From the NCBI GenBank assembly GCA_018287875.1, contig JAGVVL010000017.1, positions 1,116,001 through 1,180,000 of the forward strand: DNA of 64,000 nucleotides, written 5' to 3'. The stretch's first letter is position 1. Each line of letters opens with the position of its first letter. This DNA comes from Nigrospora sphaerica (lineage: Eukaryota > Ascomycota > Sordariomycetes > Amphisphaeriales > Apiosporaceae). Shown piece after piece: positions 34,464-46,003 of the stretch. The position numbers were made by a program, and so were the translations under genes. Under the pieces are notes generated by a model. That model saw nothing but the letters and a program-made list of their open reading frames with translations, searched no databases and had not been told where the DNA came from.

Positions 34464-36786
34464 ATGACGCCCGAAGACGTTGCAGCACTTTTTGCCTCGA
34501 CGCCGCCGTCCGCCACTGTGCAGGCCGAACCAGACGACCATGATGGCCAGGTCGCTGCCGGCTCCGGCGCTGGCGCCGCCAGCCGGACCAAGGAGCTCGA
34601 GCACGTCCTGCGCTACGTCGGAGAACTTCAGGAAACGGAGTCCGAGACTCTTGACCTCGTGGCGCAGAAGATTGGCGACGGCAGCCGTGAGGGTGAGTCG
34701 CTCGCTCCCCGTCCCACTACTTCCAGCGGCCCCGGCCTTCTAACCCCTTACGCCTGCAGCCTCGTGGAGGCTTCCGCTGGGACGGTCGGGCCTGCTCCAG
34801 TTCTTCGTCGGGCTCCTCGCCGCGGATGGCCTGAGACCGACTTTGGCCGTCCACGCTCTCCGCATCGTGGGCAACTCGTGCGCCGACACCGGTACTGTGC
34901 TCCCCCGTGCTCCTACCTACTGGGCCGTGGTGGCTGACGGCAGGCAGATGAAAACCGCGCCCGCGTCGTGGCGTCCGACTGCTTGCCCCGGATGGTCCAG
35001 CTGCTGCGCGACGATGCCCTCGTGGGCCTGGCCATTCCGGTCCTGTACAACACGTGTGTTGACTACGGTAAGCACCGCCCGCCGGCTCCGCCCGTGTCGG
35101 TTCGCTAACTAACTGCTCCCCCCCAGAGCCCGCGCAGACGGCCGCTTACAAGGCCGGCCTGAACCCCGAGCTGGTCAGCCTCCTCTCAGGCCCTCGGCGC
35201 GAGACCGTCGAGCCATTCCTGGAACTCATCTGCAAACTGCTCGAGTTGATCGCCACCCAAGGTAGAGAGAAGCCCCCGCCGTGCCCCGCCCGGCCCTGAA
35301 ACTCACGTACTTGTCCGCCATTCCAGAACCTGAAGCGAACCTGGTGCACCCCGCCACGCCCTTCACTCTTCTGACCCTGGCCACGGCCCCCGAGGCGCTC
35401 GAAGACGGCGAGGGTTTCCTGAGTCTGACGTCGGTGGCCCTGGCCTACCTGTCCCATGAGCGCTTCCAGCAATCCTTCCTCGAAACGCCGCGGGCGCCCG
35501 GCCTGTTCATGGCCGCCTTCTCCAACGCCTGCCTGCAGCTGGACGCTATGGACGCCAACACGGACATGGCGGCGCAGATCAAGAAAGTGCGGACCGTCTT
35601 CTTGCAGTCGCTGGCAGACCTCTCGGCTCACCCGCTCTTCGCCGCCGCCTGCCCCATCGACGGCCACGACGTCAAGCAGCTCGGAGCCTGGCTGTCGTCC
35701 GACTCGGTGAACCTGCAGAGCGGCGCCTGTCTCGCCCTGGGCAACATCGCCCGGTCCGACGCGACGTGCACCGCCCTTGTACAGGGCCCCGCCATCCACG
35801 AGCCGCTCGCCGCCATCGTCGCGAACCCGGCCGTCACGGACGCGCAGCTCCTGCACTCGGTGCTCGGCTTCCTCAAGAACCTGGCGATCCCGGCCGCCAA
35901 CAAGCCGCTGCTGGGCTCGGCCGGGCTGCTCGCCCCGGGGTCGCTCCCGCGCATCTGGGCCCTGGACACGCAGGTGCAGGTCCAGTTCGGCGCCGTCTCG
36001 CTCAGCCGTCTGCTGGCAACATCTTGCCCGCCCAACGTGCAGCGGCTTTGCGCTCCCTTTGCCGACGACGCCGCTGCGTCGGCGTCGGACCAGGCGCGCA
36101 CGCCCCTGCAGCGGCTCGCCGGCCTGGTCAAGCGGTCGGACCAGGACCCCACGCGGACAGAAGCGGCGCGCGCTATCGCCGCCGTCCTGCGCGTCCTGCA
36201 CTCGGACGCCGACGCCGCGGCATCGCTGGCGGCCCCCGAGGCCGGCGGCGCCGCGCCGCTGCGCCACTTCTACGCGACCCACGAGGGCATCCCGGAAGCG
36301 CTGGGTTTCCTGGCGACGCAGGACAAGTTCCCGGTGCTGCGTTCGGAGCTCTGGTTCGTCCTCGCGCTCATCTCGCGCTCGCCCGAGGGTGCCGAGTGCG
36401 CCGCCCGGTGTCTGCAGCAGCCCGCGCTGGCCGGGGCGCTGCGGGCAACGGTGCTGGGACCCCATGGCCCCAGCGAGCAGGAGCCCGGCCCGCCTCTCAC
36501 CGCCGGCGACACGGCAGCGACGGCACCGGCCGACCAGGCCGTCGTTCAGCAGTCGGGGCCTGCCATCAGCGGTGACACGGGACTCGGCCTCCAGCCACAG
36601 CCCGTGGACCCGAGCCGCAAGGCCGACATGGCCCGCAAGGACCGCGAGAACGCCCTGGTGCTCGTAGCCGAGCTGCTGCAGCGGCACCCCGAGAAGCTGG
36701 CCGACTTGGATGCGTTCAAGGACATGTTACGGAAGGGCGGACAGACGCTCATCGAGGAGCGCGCGGCGCCGCCGGCAGGCCACTAA
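34464..36786 (+). CDS. Armadillo-repeat SmgGDS-like (Rap1 GTPase-GDP dissociation stimulator) protein
   Basis: Five exons (34464-34692, 34760-34891, 34948-35067, 35127-35261, 35327-36786), every junction keeping frame, give 691 residues. The body is all-helical ARM/HEAT-like: SGLLQFFVGLLAADGLRPTL, then HALRIVGNSCADTDENRARVV (the asparagine-rich ARM signature), LGNIARSDATCTALVQ and LGFLKNLAIPAANKPLLG. The NSCADTDENRARVV block is what I associate with fungal proteins annotated as SmgGDS/RAP1GDS1-like, which bind prenylated small GTPases in the cytosol. No nucleotide-binding or catalytic motif is present, as expected. An Ala/Pro-rich insertion lies near residues 585-630. It could alternatively be another ARM-repeat scaffold. 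Confidence 0.75.
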
Positions 36787-37430
36787 ACCGCCGGGGACCG
36801 GGGGGCGGAGGGAACGTAGACCTACCTGCAGGGCCCGTCGGCTCCCGACGTCCCGGCAACGGGATGAATATTACGTCCGCGCAAACCCATCACGTTAAGC
36901 CATGCTTCGCTTGAGCCGGTCCAGAGCCATGGTCGCCGACCACCGGCGTGCGTAGCGTCCATGTACGCTACTTTTACCATTTTTCTATAGAATATTCACG
37001 CCTCACACAGGTTGGCCTCCAGGGACAGGCCGGAGAGATCACGGTTGCGAGGGACCGCTGTGCCGCCCAGTTTGACAGTTGGGGCGCGCGAAAATCCATG
37101 GACGCATGGGGTGCCCATGTATACGTGCCTCGACGTCCCCGGACCAGAAGTTGGATTACTTTTCTTGTTTTCTCGTCTACTAGCGACCAGGTGCCGCATA
37201 GCGTGTGAGACCAGTGGTTCCCCTACCAGCTGGATTCGGGTCTTGAACCGACCGACCGACCCTTTTTCCAGCGACACACTCGCGAGAAGAGAACAAAGAA
37301 CAAAGCAGCAAAAGCCCAAAGTGATTCGCGATCAAATGCCGTGACCAGACTCCCGTGACATTCATGGTATCCCCCCCTCCAGCCTACGGAGGGAGGATGC
37401 ATCACCTCGTCCTGTCTAAAAGGTGGTAGC
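36787..37430. other. Intergenic between convergent genes
   Basis: Shared 3' flanks of the ARM-repeat gene and the eL13 gene. Nothing else recognised. Confidence 0.6.
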
Positions 37431-38571
37431 TTATTTCTTGTTGGCCTCGGCCTCAGCCGCGTCCCGGGCGCGCTTCTCGCGGGCACCCTGGGTGCGCTTC
37501 TCGCTGCGGGCGACGCGCAGCTTGCGGTAGGCACCACCCTCGATGTTCTTGGGGGCGTCGCTCTTCTTGATCTCGGTGACACCCTCGGCAACGGGGGCGA
37601 AAGGCAAGGCAGCACCGACGTGGGACACGGCGTTGCTGATGGCGGTGTCCTTGCTGTCACCGGCCTTGGGCTTGCCGGCCTTGCGGGGGAAGACGACGAG
37701 GCGCTCCTTGTAGGCCTTGAGGCGGGCGACGTTGGCGGCCAGCGACTCCTCGCTGAGGTTCTGGCGGCGGGAATCGACGGCGATACCGACGGTGGGGGCG
37801 TACAGCTTGGGGATACCGGCAGCCTGCGAAACCACTGGTCAGAAAACGGCCGGGGGAGGCTCACATGGCAGAGCAGTCGCAAAGCTCATGTCGGAACATA
37901 CCTTGAGCTCAGCCAGGGTGAAACCACGGCCGGCGCGGACACGGCGGTTGTACCTGATGGTCGGGCAACGGACGATGGGCCTCAGCTTGTCGACGGGGCG
38001 AGGAGCCAGAGCGGCAGCCTTGGTGCGGCGGGCATCTCTGCGGCGGATCTTCTGGGTAGCCTGTAGTGCGCAAATTCCACTGGTCAGACACGTCCTGCTC
38101 GAATTTCCTTTGGCGTGGGGGGCGCGGTTCCTCCGTCACCCTCTCGCCATCGTCCCGGGGCTCGTACCTGGTCAAAGTGGCATCGAACCCGACGCTGCCA
38201 ATCCTTGCGGAAGTCTGTCGTGATAAAATGTCAGCGGTCGGTTCCCTGGGTGAGGGGGGTTCTTGGCCCTCCAAGACGGCCGTCATCGCGTTTCGGAAAC
38301 ATCGGGGCGGGCGTGGTGGCGGAGGCTCGACGTACGGTTCTTCTGGATCTGGTTGTTGTGCTTGATCGCCTAGATGTTTAGGAAAGAAACGGGTCAGTCG
38401 TCGGTCCAGGCCCTTCACGTAACACACACAGCACCGCCATGTCGGAAGCGCCGCCCGTACTCGAGCAGGAAAGAGCCGAACGGGCCTGACGGGCGGCCCG
38501 CAAAGCGACGACGAGACTCGGCGACGGTGACATGGCGGGCATGGAAATCGAAAGGCAGTGAAACATACCAT
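37431..38571 (-). CDS. rpl13: 60S ribosomal protein L13 (eL13)
   Basis: Minus strand, five exons: 38571-38569 (the ATG only), 38369-38336, 38214-38168, 38060-37902 and 37823-37431. The spliced product is 211 residues, the normal eL13 length, and starts [21 protein letters not shown]. Diagnostic blocks are [45 protein letters not shown] and the lysine-rich C-terminus. eL13 is a component of the large cytosolic ribosomal subunit. The first intron begins immediately after the start codon, leaving a three-nucleotide coding exon. Ribosomal-protein genes in filamentous fungi are often intron-dense near the 5' end. A palindromic ccaattgg (38713-38720), about 145 bp upstream of the ATG, could be a CCAAT-binding site (inference). 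Confidence 0.96.
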
Positions 38572-40027
38572 TGTGACTGCTTGCGATCAACTGGTCCGTC
38601 GGGAGGAGGTTAGTTGGGTGGTTGATCGGTCGAAGTTGAAGGGACTGGGACTGGGAGGCTCGATTGGCAGTCTCTCACAAATCTTAGACGTCGTCTCCAG
38701 AGCGTGCACCCTCCAATTGGCTGCAGCGACTGGAAATTCACGACGCTGTCGCTTCCACACGGGCAGCTCAGCAAATTTTTGGGCTGGAGGGCTGAAAACC
38801 CTACGCCTCGACTTGGCCCAAGCGGAGCTGATGTGGCGCATGCACGACCCACCACCCCGCTTGTTGTGGCTGACACTCTCGCCCATGCCCCGTCTCCATC
38901 CATATACATATTGCGCGTCCTCGCCTGCTACCCACGCCAGTTGCCACCTAGACTGTGCTCCGTTGCGCAAACGACACGCTCCCCTTGAGCTGGTGGTCCC
39001 GGGTACATCCTGCGATGTTTCCTCGCGCCACATGGGGGGACGGCCTGTTGTCCCAAGCAGGAGAGCCGGAGGCTTAATCTACCCGACGTAGCATTGCGGA
39101 CAGCCTTGGCAAGCGTTGTCGTTGTATAGTACATCCAAAGCGTGGAAAACACACCGCGTTTAAGAATACCCTGGGCAGTGAAGAGACGCGAAGGGATTCT
39201 GAAGGAGATATAGTGGCGACGCTAGAGATGTGTTCCGAAATGCCAACCAGCTCAAGCCCAAGGATAACAAGCGGGTGCCATCCATGGCGGCAGCGGCTCC
39301 ACGGCATATTTGCCGGTGCTCCGGGGACAGCCACTGCCGTGCCCAAGGAATACTGATGCCAATGTTGCCAAATAGAGGACGCTGTGCATGCGACACCTCG
39401 GTTGGTGTTTCAGGGAAGCACATGGACGCGGGTGCTCGTTGAAAGCCGGGCCGGCTACTGCGCATCGCGGGCTAGCACGGCCGGTGACCTACCTATATCG
39501 TACTTATGCACCGATGTACTGATCTCTATTACACTAGCATACAGCTACCTGTTGCGGTGCCCGGGAAGCCAACCTCCCCGTAGTTTGCCAGTGTGCCGCG
39601 GAGGAGAATCGCGACCCGATAGCCGCCGGCCCTTCCCAACGCCACACCACAGCACCGGTCGGGACTGACCCGTGGCAGGTGAGGTACACGAAGCCCCGGC
39701 GGTATGCATAGGTACACTCTTACATGCCGGGGCGCAGATTCAAACCCCCTCCCCCCCTTTCCTCGGCACCCTGTGCACCAAGTAAGCAAGGACCATGACC
39801 GTTGGGCGCCCAACTAGCCGTATGCCGCGGTGAGAGACCAAGGAAAGCAACTCACTTACCGTCCCGTGCTCTCAAGTCCAAGTAACGGCCGCTGGCATTG
39901 GTCTGGTATATTCATCTAAGCTGCCCGCCGTCCCTGTTCCGCGGAGGGGGTTAAATCAAAGCATTATGCGCAACAATAACGCTACAAGCAGTCGCTGTCT
40001 GCACTAAGCATCTCGGAGGCGCCTTCT
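38572..40027. other. Intergenic between eL13 (promoter side) and NMNAT (3' side)
   Basis: 1.46 kb with no supported gene. It contains the CCAAT-like palindrome noted for eL13. Confidence 0.5.
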
Positions 40028-40955
40028 TCAAGCCTTGCTCCCAAGATTCCCAACGACGCTGGCATCGTCATCTTGGTACAGTCCGTGCTCCTTAATGTAA
40101 TTCACGACCGTCTCGGGTACGAGATAATCGATGTTCATGCGGCGCTTCGAAAGTAGCCGGATTTTAGTCGACGAAACCTCGTTGGGGATGTGCTGAGGGA
40201 TGTAGTAGATCTGGTCTTCCCATTCCTTCAGCGTCCCCATGGCCTCTTGCATGTCGGTGCCGGCCCTCTCGACGACGAAGGCTCCGTACTTGCCCAGGAT
40301 ATGCGCCAGGTCGTCCTGGCTCCACACGCCCGGCGTGCTCATGGTCTGGATCAGATCGGCGCCGGCCAGCAGCGCGATCCGAGCGGGATGTTTCTCGCCG
40401 TTGCTGTCCTCGATGCCGCCCATGACATCATTGATCTCGTGTTCGAAGTGGTCCAGTACTTTGGCCGTCGGCCTGGGGGCGAGGGGGTGGGCATCGGTCA
40501 GTTGGCCGCGGAACCGGCGGGCGAGGACGCGCAAAAGGCGCACGGGTGACTCACATGTACTCGGAGTGCATGGCCTCCCACGGATCAACCATCAAGTAGT
40601 CGGCCGTCTGGGTGCGGGTAGCGATGGCCAGCTCGGCCATGCGGATGCGGTGGTGGGCGGGGGCCAGGCCCACCTTCTTGTAGGCGTCGCCAACGGGCGA
40701 GAGGTAGGCGCCGACGACCGAGTAGTTGGTGTTGGCCTTGACGTAATCGTGGGCAAGCGAGAACATGCGCAAGTGCAGAAAGGTGATGGGCGAGAAGCTG
40801 CCGCAGGCGACAAGCACCAGCGGCGTCTTGCCGGGCTCCACGTTCCGCTGCAGGCGGTTGGTCGGGAACGTGTAGTTGTCCAGCGCCATGGTGGTGATGT
40901 TTGCGGAGGTGTCGGGGGCCGAGGACGAGGACGAAGCGTGTGACGCGGAGGCCAT
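40028..40955 (-). CDS. nma1: Nicotinamide/nicotinate mononucleotide adenylyltransferase (NMNAT)
   Basis: Minus strand, exons 40955-40555 and 40472-40028, 281 residues. It condenses NMN or NaMN with ATP to form NAD or deamido-NAD, the shared last adenylation step of the salvage and de novo NAD pathways. The nucleotidyltransferase signature GSFSPITFLHLRMF (residues 52-65, including the HxxH-like pair), LSPVGDAYKKVGLAPAHHRIRM, DPWEAMHSEYMPTAKVLDHF across the intron, ALLAGADLI and the C-terminal ATP-binding VSSTKIR are all present. Length and motifs fit yeast Nma1/Nma2. The ATG at 40955 was chosen; a second in-frame ATG (MALDNYTF) lies 22 codons later and could also serve. Confidence 0.95.
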
Positions 40956-43109
40956 CGGAGGGAGAGCTGCAGCGATGGGAGGGGCGGCGACGGAGGCGGC
41001 GTCAGACGGCGGGCAAAGCCCCGAACGAGCCAAGAACAGAGAGAGAGAGGCACGGGCGGGCGAGGGGCGCAGCAGTCGCCGGCTTTTCAGTCCAGGGAGG
41101 GGGTGAGGGGGTGCAGGCAGGTGCAGGTACCGAGTACAGGTACGACTGCCGAGTGCTAGTGGAGAGGGCAACGGATGCGATAAGATAAGAGGGACGCGCT
41201 GTCTTTCGCTTGGGTCCGGAGCCTCGCAGCAGGGCTTCTAGAGTGCAGCGTTGGTGGTGGTGGCTCTGGCTGGCAGAGCAGGCGGGGAGGACAAGAACCG
41301 GCGTTGAGGAACGGTAGCTAAGGTATGTAGAGAGGTAGAAGGTAGGTAGGTGAGGCGGCGGGTATTGTAGGGGCGAAGGAAGTGCAACAAACGCAATGGC
41401 GCGTGTTGGAACAATCAGGACGTAGTAAGAAAGCTAGGCTCCAAGGGTGTGTTGGGTAACTCCCGGTCGGCTGATGTTGGTGGTGCCGTAGTCAGAGGGT
41501 CGAGGGAATGCCGAAAACCGTCACAGACGGGACAGCAGGACACAAGGCAGGCACGGACAGACGGACCGCGAGCGAGAGCGAGGCCGGATCGATGGACAGA
41601 AGCTAATGACCGAGCGCGCTGGGGAACGTTCTTTATGTACGGCCGCCGATGAATATCCGTGGATTGCCCAGGCACCACCCATGGTCTCCATTACGACCGA
41701 GTACGGCCGTTACACGTCCCTGTAGGTAGCATTTTAGGTAAGATGCAGTACAAATACCCAGTACCTAGCTTGCTGTCGGTGGGTTCCCAAGATGCATCGT
41801 AAACCGCCCACGTCTGCAGGGTTCACACACCCCCCATTTGCCGCTGCGCGGGAGCGACCGCGGCCTGCCGGTCGCCAGGATGACCATACCAGGAGTTACG
41901 GGAGCAGCTCTCTGCTCCATGTCTTCCCTCCTCCCTCCAAGCGGCCACGATACCGGGCGGGGGCGGCATTACTGGCACGGCTATCCGTACAGTGGGAACC
42001 AGACAAGCTGGAACTGAACAATCGGGCTGCATCCAGTTTCGGACGTGAGCGGTTTCCCAGGTTGAAACCCAGCACTTGCGCAGGGGCTTATGCAATAGGA
42101 TCGGCCACTGGGGGACTCCGACTCGCTCACCCGCCTCCTCCCCCTCCCGTGCCCTCCAGCTCCCTTAATTACCTAAGGCAGTCGGGCTGCGCTGGGTTGT
42201 ATAGCAATGGACCGTCTTCTCCAGTGTGGCCGGCGGGCCCTGAGTAGGGTACTTTACCTAGAAGACAGTTGGCCACCCGGCTCGGGTAACAGACATCTAT
42301 TCCTTGGTCTTCCGAAGCACTGCCTTGCGGGTGAAAAGTGTGGCCGTAAATGTATGCGAGCTGGGTACCTTACCCAGATGGGAAGGCGGTGACCATCGCA
42401 CCTCACTTCTCTCCCTCACTCTCTATCTCTCTCTCGCGAGCTTTGATATTGGCAGCCTCTGGCCCTCCCAGAACGTGTGGCTGCAAGATTGTCCGGCTGC
42501 ATCCGGTCCCGTGATGCCACGCCACATGTCAGGATGCTGAGCACCGCAAAGCATGGCTCTTACGTGTTCATGTGTCTTATTACCTGACTACATGAGATGT
42601 CTATTCCCCTTATGAAACTTTACCACCAGTCAGTCTGTCGCACATTGTCGTGAGCGTGCTTCAATTTGCTGAGGTTCTCAGACCCCGTCCCAGAGCGGTT
42701 AGGCTCGCTCGGGGGAAACAAGTAGATACGAGCGAGGGTACTCCTTAGCAAACTCTAGGTTCATTCCCTCTGTAGCCCGAATGGGAGGCCAGCAAATGTA
42801 CCAACCAGGTACACCGCGATTCCGCTACTGTTCCAACCGCTACCGCTGCCGCTGCCGCTGCCGCAGAAGCGCGCCCGCGCCAAAGTGTCCAGACCGAAAA
42901 GAACATTCATCACTAGCTGGCTCTGCGCGACTCCCCTTCTCCCCGTCGTGTCTGCATCCTTCTCGTCACTCATTTTGACCTCCGCCCGCCTCTTCCACTG
43001 ACCGAACCCGCCCATTCATCCCAGGCGACCGATCCGTCCCTCCTACCACTTGTAATAATTGCATCTGCACAAGCTTGCAACCGAACCAAACGGCGGCGAT
43101 CAGGACTTC
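40956..43109. other. Divergent intergenic region between NMNAT and DPM3
   Basis: 2.15 kb. It contains short runs of AGGTAGG (around 41330-41352) and a CTCTCT run near 42410-42436. Frames such as 41792-42247 are not convincing. It serves as promoter for both flanking genes. Confidence 0.5.
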
Positions 43110-43559
43110 ATGATGACGCGCGCCCAGCAGACCATCTCCCTGGGCCTTCTGGCCTCGTCGGTATGTCTGCCCACCAGAAGCGCATCCACCTGCACATAAC
43201 TCTGTCTACACGCCCATGCTGACTGCCGTGTTTTTGCCAGTTCTACCTCGCCCTCTACCTTCAACTTCTTCCGCTGCCCGAACTTGTCCAGACCGAGATC
43301 GTCCCTGTGGTACGTCCCGACCCCTAGCCGGCCCATCCCTATTCCATGATGGCTCGGATCGAAGTGTGCTGACCTCGCTTCTCCCCTCCCTGCACAGCTC
43401 CCATTCTGGGCTCTTGTTTCCTTCGGTGCCTATCTACTCCTTCGTCTGGGTTGGAATGTCATGACGTTCCACGACGTGCCCGAGGCCCACAAGGAGCTTA
43501 TGGCCGAGATCGAGTTGGCCAAGACGGATCTGCGCAAGCTCGGCGTCGACGTCGACTAG
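43110..43559 (+). CDS. dpm3: Dolichol-phosphate mannosyltransferase subunit 3
   Basis: Three exons, 43110-43160, 43241-43309 and 43398-43559, each with an intact codon boundary, give a 93-residue product, the usual DPM3 size. Two hydrophobic spans (residues ~7-30 and ~39-58) are followed by the soluble C-terminal tail TFHDVPEAHKELMAEIELAK ending in RKLGVDVD. The central PLPELVQTEIVPVLPFWALVSFGAYLL is the family core. DPM3 anchors the catalytic subunit DPM1 in the endoplasmic reticulum membrane for dolichol-phosphate-mannose synthesis, which feeds N-glycosylation, O-mannosylation and GPI anchors. The first two codons are both ATG. Too short and intron-split to show as one reading frame. Confidence 0.93.
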
Positions 43560-44014
43560 ATGCAACGACCCTCTGTTCTCGCGGCAACGGGCCCCTCATG
43601 TCGGCCGGCCAACCCTTGAATGCCTACGGTGATGCTGCCCTTGCTACCATTCAATCCAGTGTGGCCAGGCCGAACGGGCTGTAACAGGCACGTATGAACA
43701 TAGGCGGAAGAAGGCGGGGCGGGCGGTCCCTTCCCACCCATGCACGCTGGCGAAAACCCTCGCCCGGGATCAACAGCCAAGTCATAATAGTGTCTGAAAA
43801 TGGCGTTACTTTCGCGGTTCCTCCCCTGTATCCCGACTCGTACCGACCAAGGCGCTGTGATGGGTGCTTGCTCTTCGTACCATGACTTGATGTAAACATT
43901 CCTTCTCAGCAAGCAGCCAGCTACGTAGGTGCCAGATCATTCTTGCTATTTGCGAGCACAAGGGCTACAATCGTCTTCACGGCAAGCAGCGGATCACGGC
44001 CGGCCCCGGTGAGT
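43560..44014. other. Short spacer between convergent genes
   Basis: 3' flanks of DPM3 and the kinetochore-like gene; nothing else seen. Confidence 0.6.
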
Positions 44015-46003
44015 TTATTGAATACCTCTGGGATCTCCGTCAAGCTGTGCCCGGTATCGTGGTGGTGCCCTGCCAAGTACAGTTAGCTCGCATGGCGACA
44101 AGGCTTCCGTGAGGACGCGACGGATGTGGCGGGAGGGGGGCCTTCTACATTTTGCTGGCGCTTCCACCAGCGCGCGCATGTGACTTTGTCCCTCGCCCGT
44201 CCAGTCGAAAGTGATTCGCCACTCGATCCGTAGGCAAACACCTCCGGCCGCGCCCAATTGTAGGTCCATACTCGTGCGTCCCATGTAAGGAACCAGATCG
44301 GTCTTGGGCTGGTCGCCCGTTGTTTTTCCGTCAGCTTCAACGTCTTCGTCGCCGTCGCTATCGTCATTGGGGTGCTGTCTGCCAATGGCGCCTTTCCTTC
44401 GCGCCTTTTCGCGCAACCTGCTTGCGCATTGAAGCAATTCATTTTCCGTACCAAGGTCCTTCTGCAGACGGCACCAAAGCCTGGCTCGCTGCGTGGCTAG
44501 ACGAGTCCATTCTGCCATGGCCCAGGTAATGACGCTCACGTTGCGCTTCAGGGCACTATTAGGAGTGCCTCCGGTGATGCTTTGAATAAAGGCACCCAGC
44601 TCCGCTACGGCCGAGGGGTCCAGGCGCGGAACAGAAAGTTCCGTGATGGCCAAAGCCTTTGTGTCCACCGTCATCTCTATCGTGGCGGTAAAGAGACCGG
44701 CCGGTTTCGAGTTCACAACAACCGCGTGCTTCTGCATGGGACGACGCGAATCTTCATTTTCCGGTGTGCGCGAGTGAAGGGCGACGGTCGAGGTGAAGAC
44801 GAGGGGAGAAAAGAGCTGGAGAAAGGGCATCTCCTCTGCGGCCGTCAGGGGAACGGGGTGATGCGACTTGATCGGCGCCGCTGCCTTTTCGTCCGGATCG
44901 ACAGGCTGCGAAGAAGGCAGAGGCAAAGCTAATGATGAGAAGCCGAACCGAAGAAAGCCGATAGGGTTCATTGCCGCTTCCAACCAGTCCTCCCTATTGT
45001 CCGAGTTCGGTTCAAGCGACGCTGAAGCCTGGTGACGTAGCAACAAGTCGATTAATCCAGCCTGGTCGCTGTACGTTGGCGACGAGTCCTGGGCATTGAA
45101 CGCATTTGCATGTAGTCTATCGTTTTCCCTCGCGGCCATATCTAGATCAGCCTCGAGGCGGGCCACTTCGGCGGCCAAATCGCTGCGCAGACGCTCCTTC
45201 TCGGCAAGAAGGTCGGGTACCACCACGCCCCGAGCTGGCTGAAACCGGGATAGGACCTCCGTATCGTCAGCCTGTCCGAGAGGATGCGTCGTCGCAGATG
45301 GAATGCGCGGCACGGGAGGAGCGGTCTCGGCAAGGTTGAGTCTTGCGGCGGCGAGAGGCCGCAGAGGGGGCTGTGCCGGCCGCACAGGCGGCTCTTTCAG
45401 CGGCGAGCTTTTCATGCGCTCCGCCAGAAAGCGACTCCTCCTAGGGCGCTTGGTAGGGGTACGGTGAATTCCAAGCGGCGAGGTGCTGGCCGGGGCAGGG
45501 CCGGCAAGTCCCTTCTCTGTCGGCGTGGGCGGTAGCTCGGGTTCTAGAGACTCGCGGGCGGGAAGAACACCGCGGGGCGGCGATCGCCTCAAAACACGGC
45601 CCTTGAAGGGATCAAGGAGTTCTTCTTCGGCGTCGGATGGCGGCGGGAGCGGGCGGGGCGATGGCTTCGACGGGGTCCTGCGCGGGCGGGCCTTCATGCC
45701 AGCCCCCTCGAGAAGCCGGACAGGGCTTCGCGCCGCGCCCAGCACGTCGCGTTCGGATGCCGCGTCGGGGAGGCCGTTGCCGTCGCTGGCCTGGAGTTGC
45801 TGTGGCGGCCGGCGACTGCGTTGTTCGGCGAGATCGGGATGTGCGCGGGCCAGACTGGCTCTAGTGGGGGACGCGAACGAAGGCCGGCCTCGCCTTACGG
45901 CGGCTCCTCCGCCCTCTGAAGGGGTCGAGGCATTACCAGGGCCACTCACAGAGACACTGGTCGAGGGCGAGGTCTTGCGCCGCTTCGGGGCCGAGGTCTC
46001 CAT
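44015..46003 (-). CDS. CENP-O/Mcm21-like inner kinetochore protein, tentative
   Basis: Minus strand, 662 residues from METSAPKRRKTSPSTS; the frame also continues 56 codons upstream to an ATG at 46171, but conserved-looking sequence begins here. The N-terminal ~290 residues are basic and Pro/Ser-rich with repeated TP and SP sites (RTPSKPSPRPLPPP, ELPPTPTEKG, RTPTKRPRRSR, MKSSPLK), possible cyclin-dependent kinase targets. A short coiled coil follows (KERLRSDLAAEVARLEADLDMAARENDRL). The folded C-terminal half contains MNPIGFLRFGFS, HHPVPLTAAEEMPFLQLFSPLVFTS, LFTATIEMTVDTKALAITELSVPRLDPSAVAELG and NVSVITWAMAEWTRLATQRA. This matches my recollection of ascomycete CENP-O family proteins, which are RWD-fold COMA-complex subunits at the centromere. 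CENP-P/Ctf19 is the main alternative. Confidence 0.6.
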   Translation of the reverse strand: METSAPKRRKTSPSTSVSVSGPGNASTPSEGGGAAVRRGRPSFASPTRASLARAHPDLAEQRSRRPPQQLQASDGNGLPDAASERDVLGAARSPVRLLEGAGMKARPRRTPSKPSPRPLPPPSDAEEELLDPFKGRVLRRSPPRGVLPARESLEPELPPTPTEKGLAGPAPASTSPLGIHRTPTKRPRRSRFLAERMKSSPLKEPPVRPAQPPLRPLAAARLNLAETAPPVPRIPSATTHPLGQADDTEVLSRFQPARGVVVPDLLAEKERLRSDLAAEVARLEADLDMAARENDRLHANAFNAQDSSPTYSDQAGLIDLLLRHQASASLEPNSDNREDWLEAAMNPIGFLRFGFSSLALPLPSSQPVDPDEKAAAPIKSHHPVPLTAAEEMPFLQLFSPLVFTSTVALHSRTPENEDSRRPMQKHAVVVNSKPAGLFTATIEMTVDTKALAITELSVPRLDPSAVAELGAFIQSITGGTPNSALKRNVSVITWAMAEWTRLATQRARLWCRLQKDLGTENELLQCASRLREKARRKGAIGRQHPNDDSDGDEDVEADGKTTGDQPKTDLVPYMGRTSMDLQLGAAGGVCLRIEWRITFDWTGEGQSHMRALVEAPAKCRRPPSRHIRRVLTEALSPCELTVLGRAPPRYRAQLDGDPRGIQ

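Noticed and set aside
35146..36687. 513-codon antisense frame across the ARM-repeat gene
   Set aside because: Shadow frame of a GC-rich exon; low-complexity Gly/Arg/Val.
39720..39750. tRNA T-loop-like gattcaaaccccc
   Set aside because: No matching acceptor stem or anticodon arm nearby.
41792..42247. 151-codon plus-strand frame between NMNAT and DPM3
   Set aside because: No recognisable features; composition typical of non-coding GC-rich DNA in this window.
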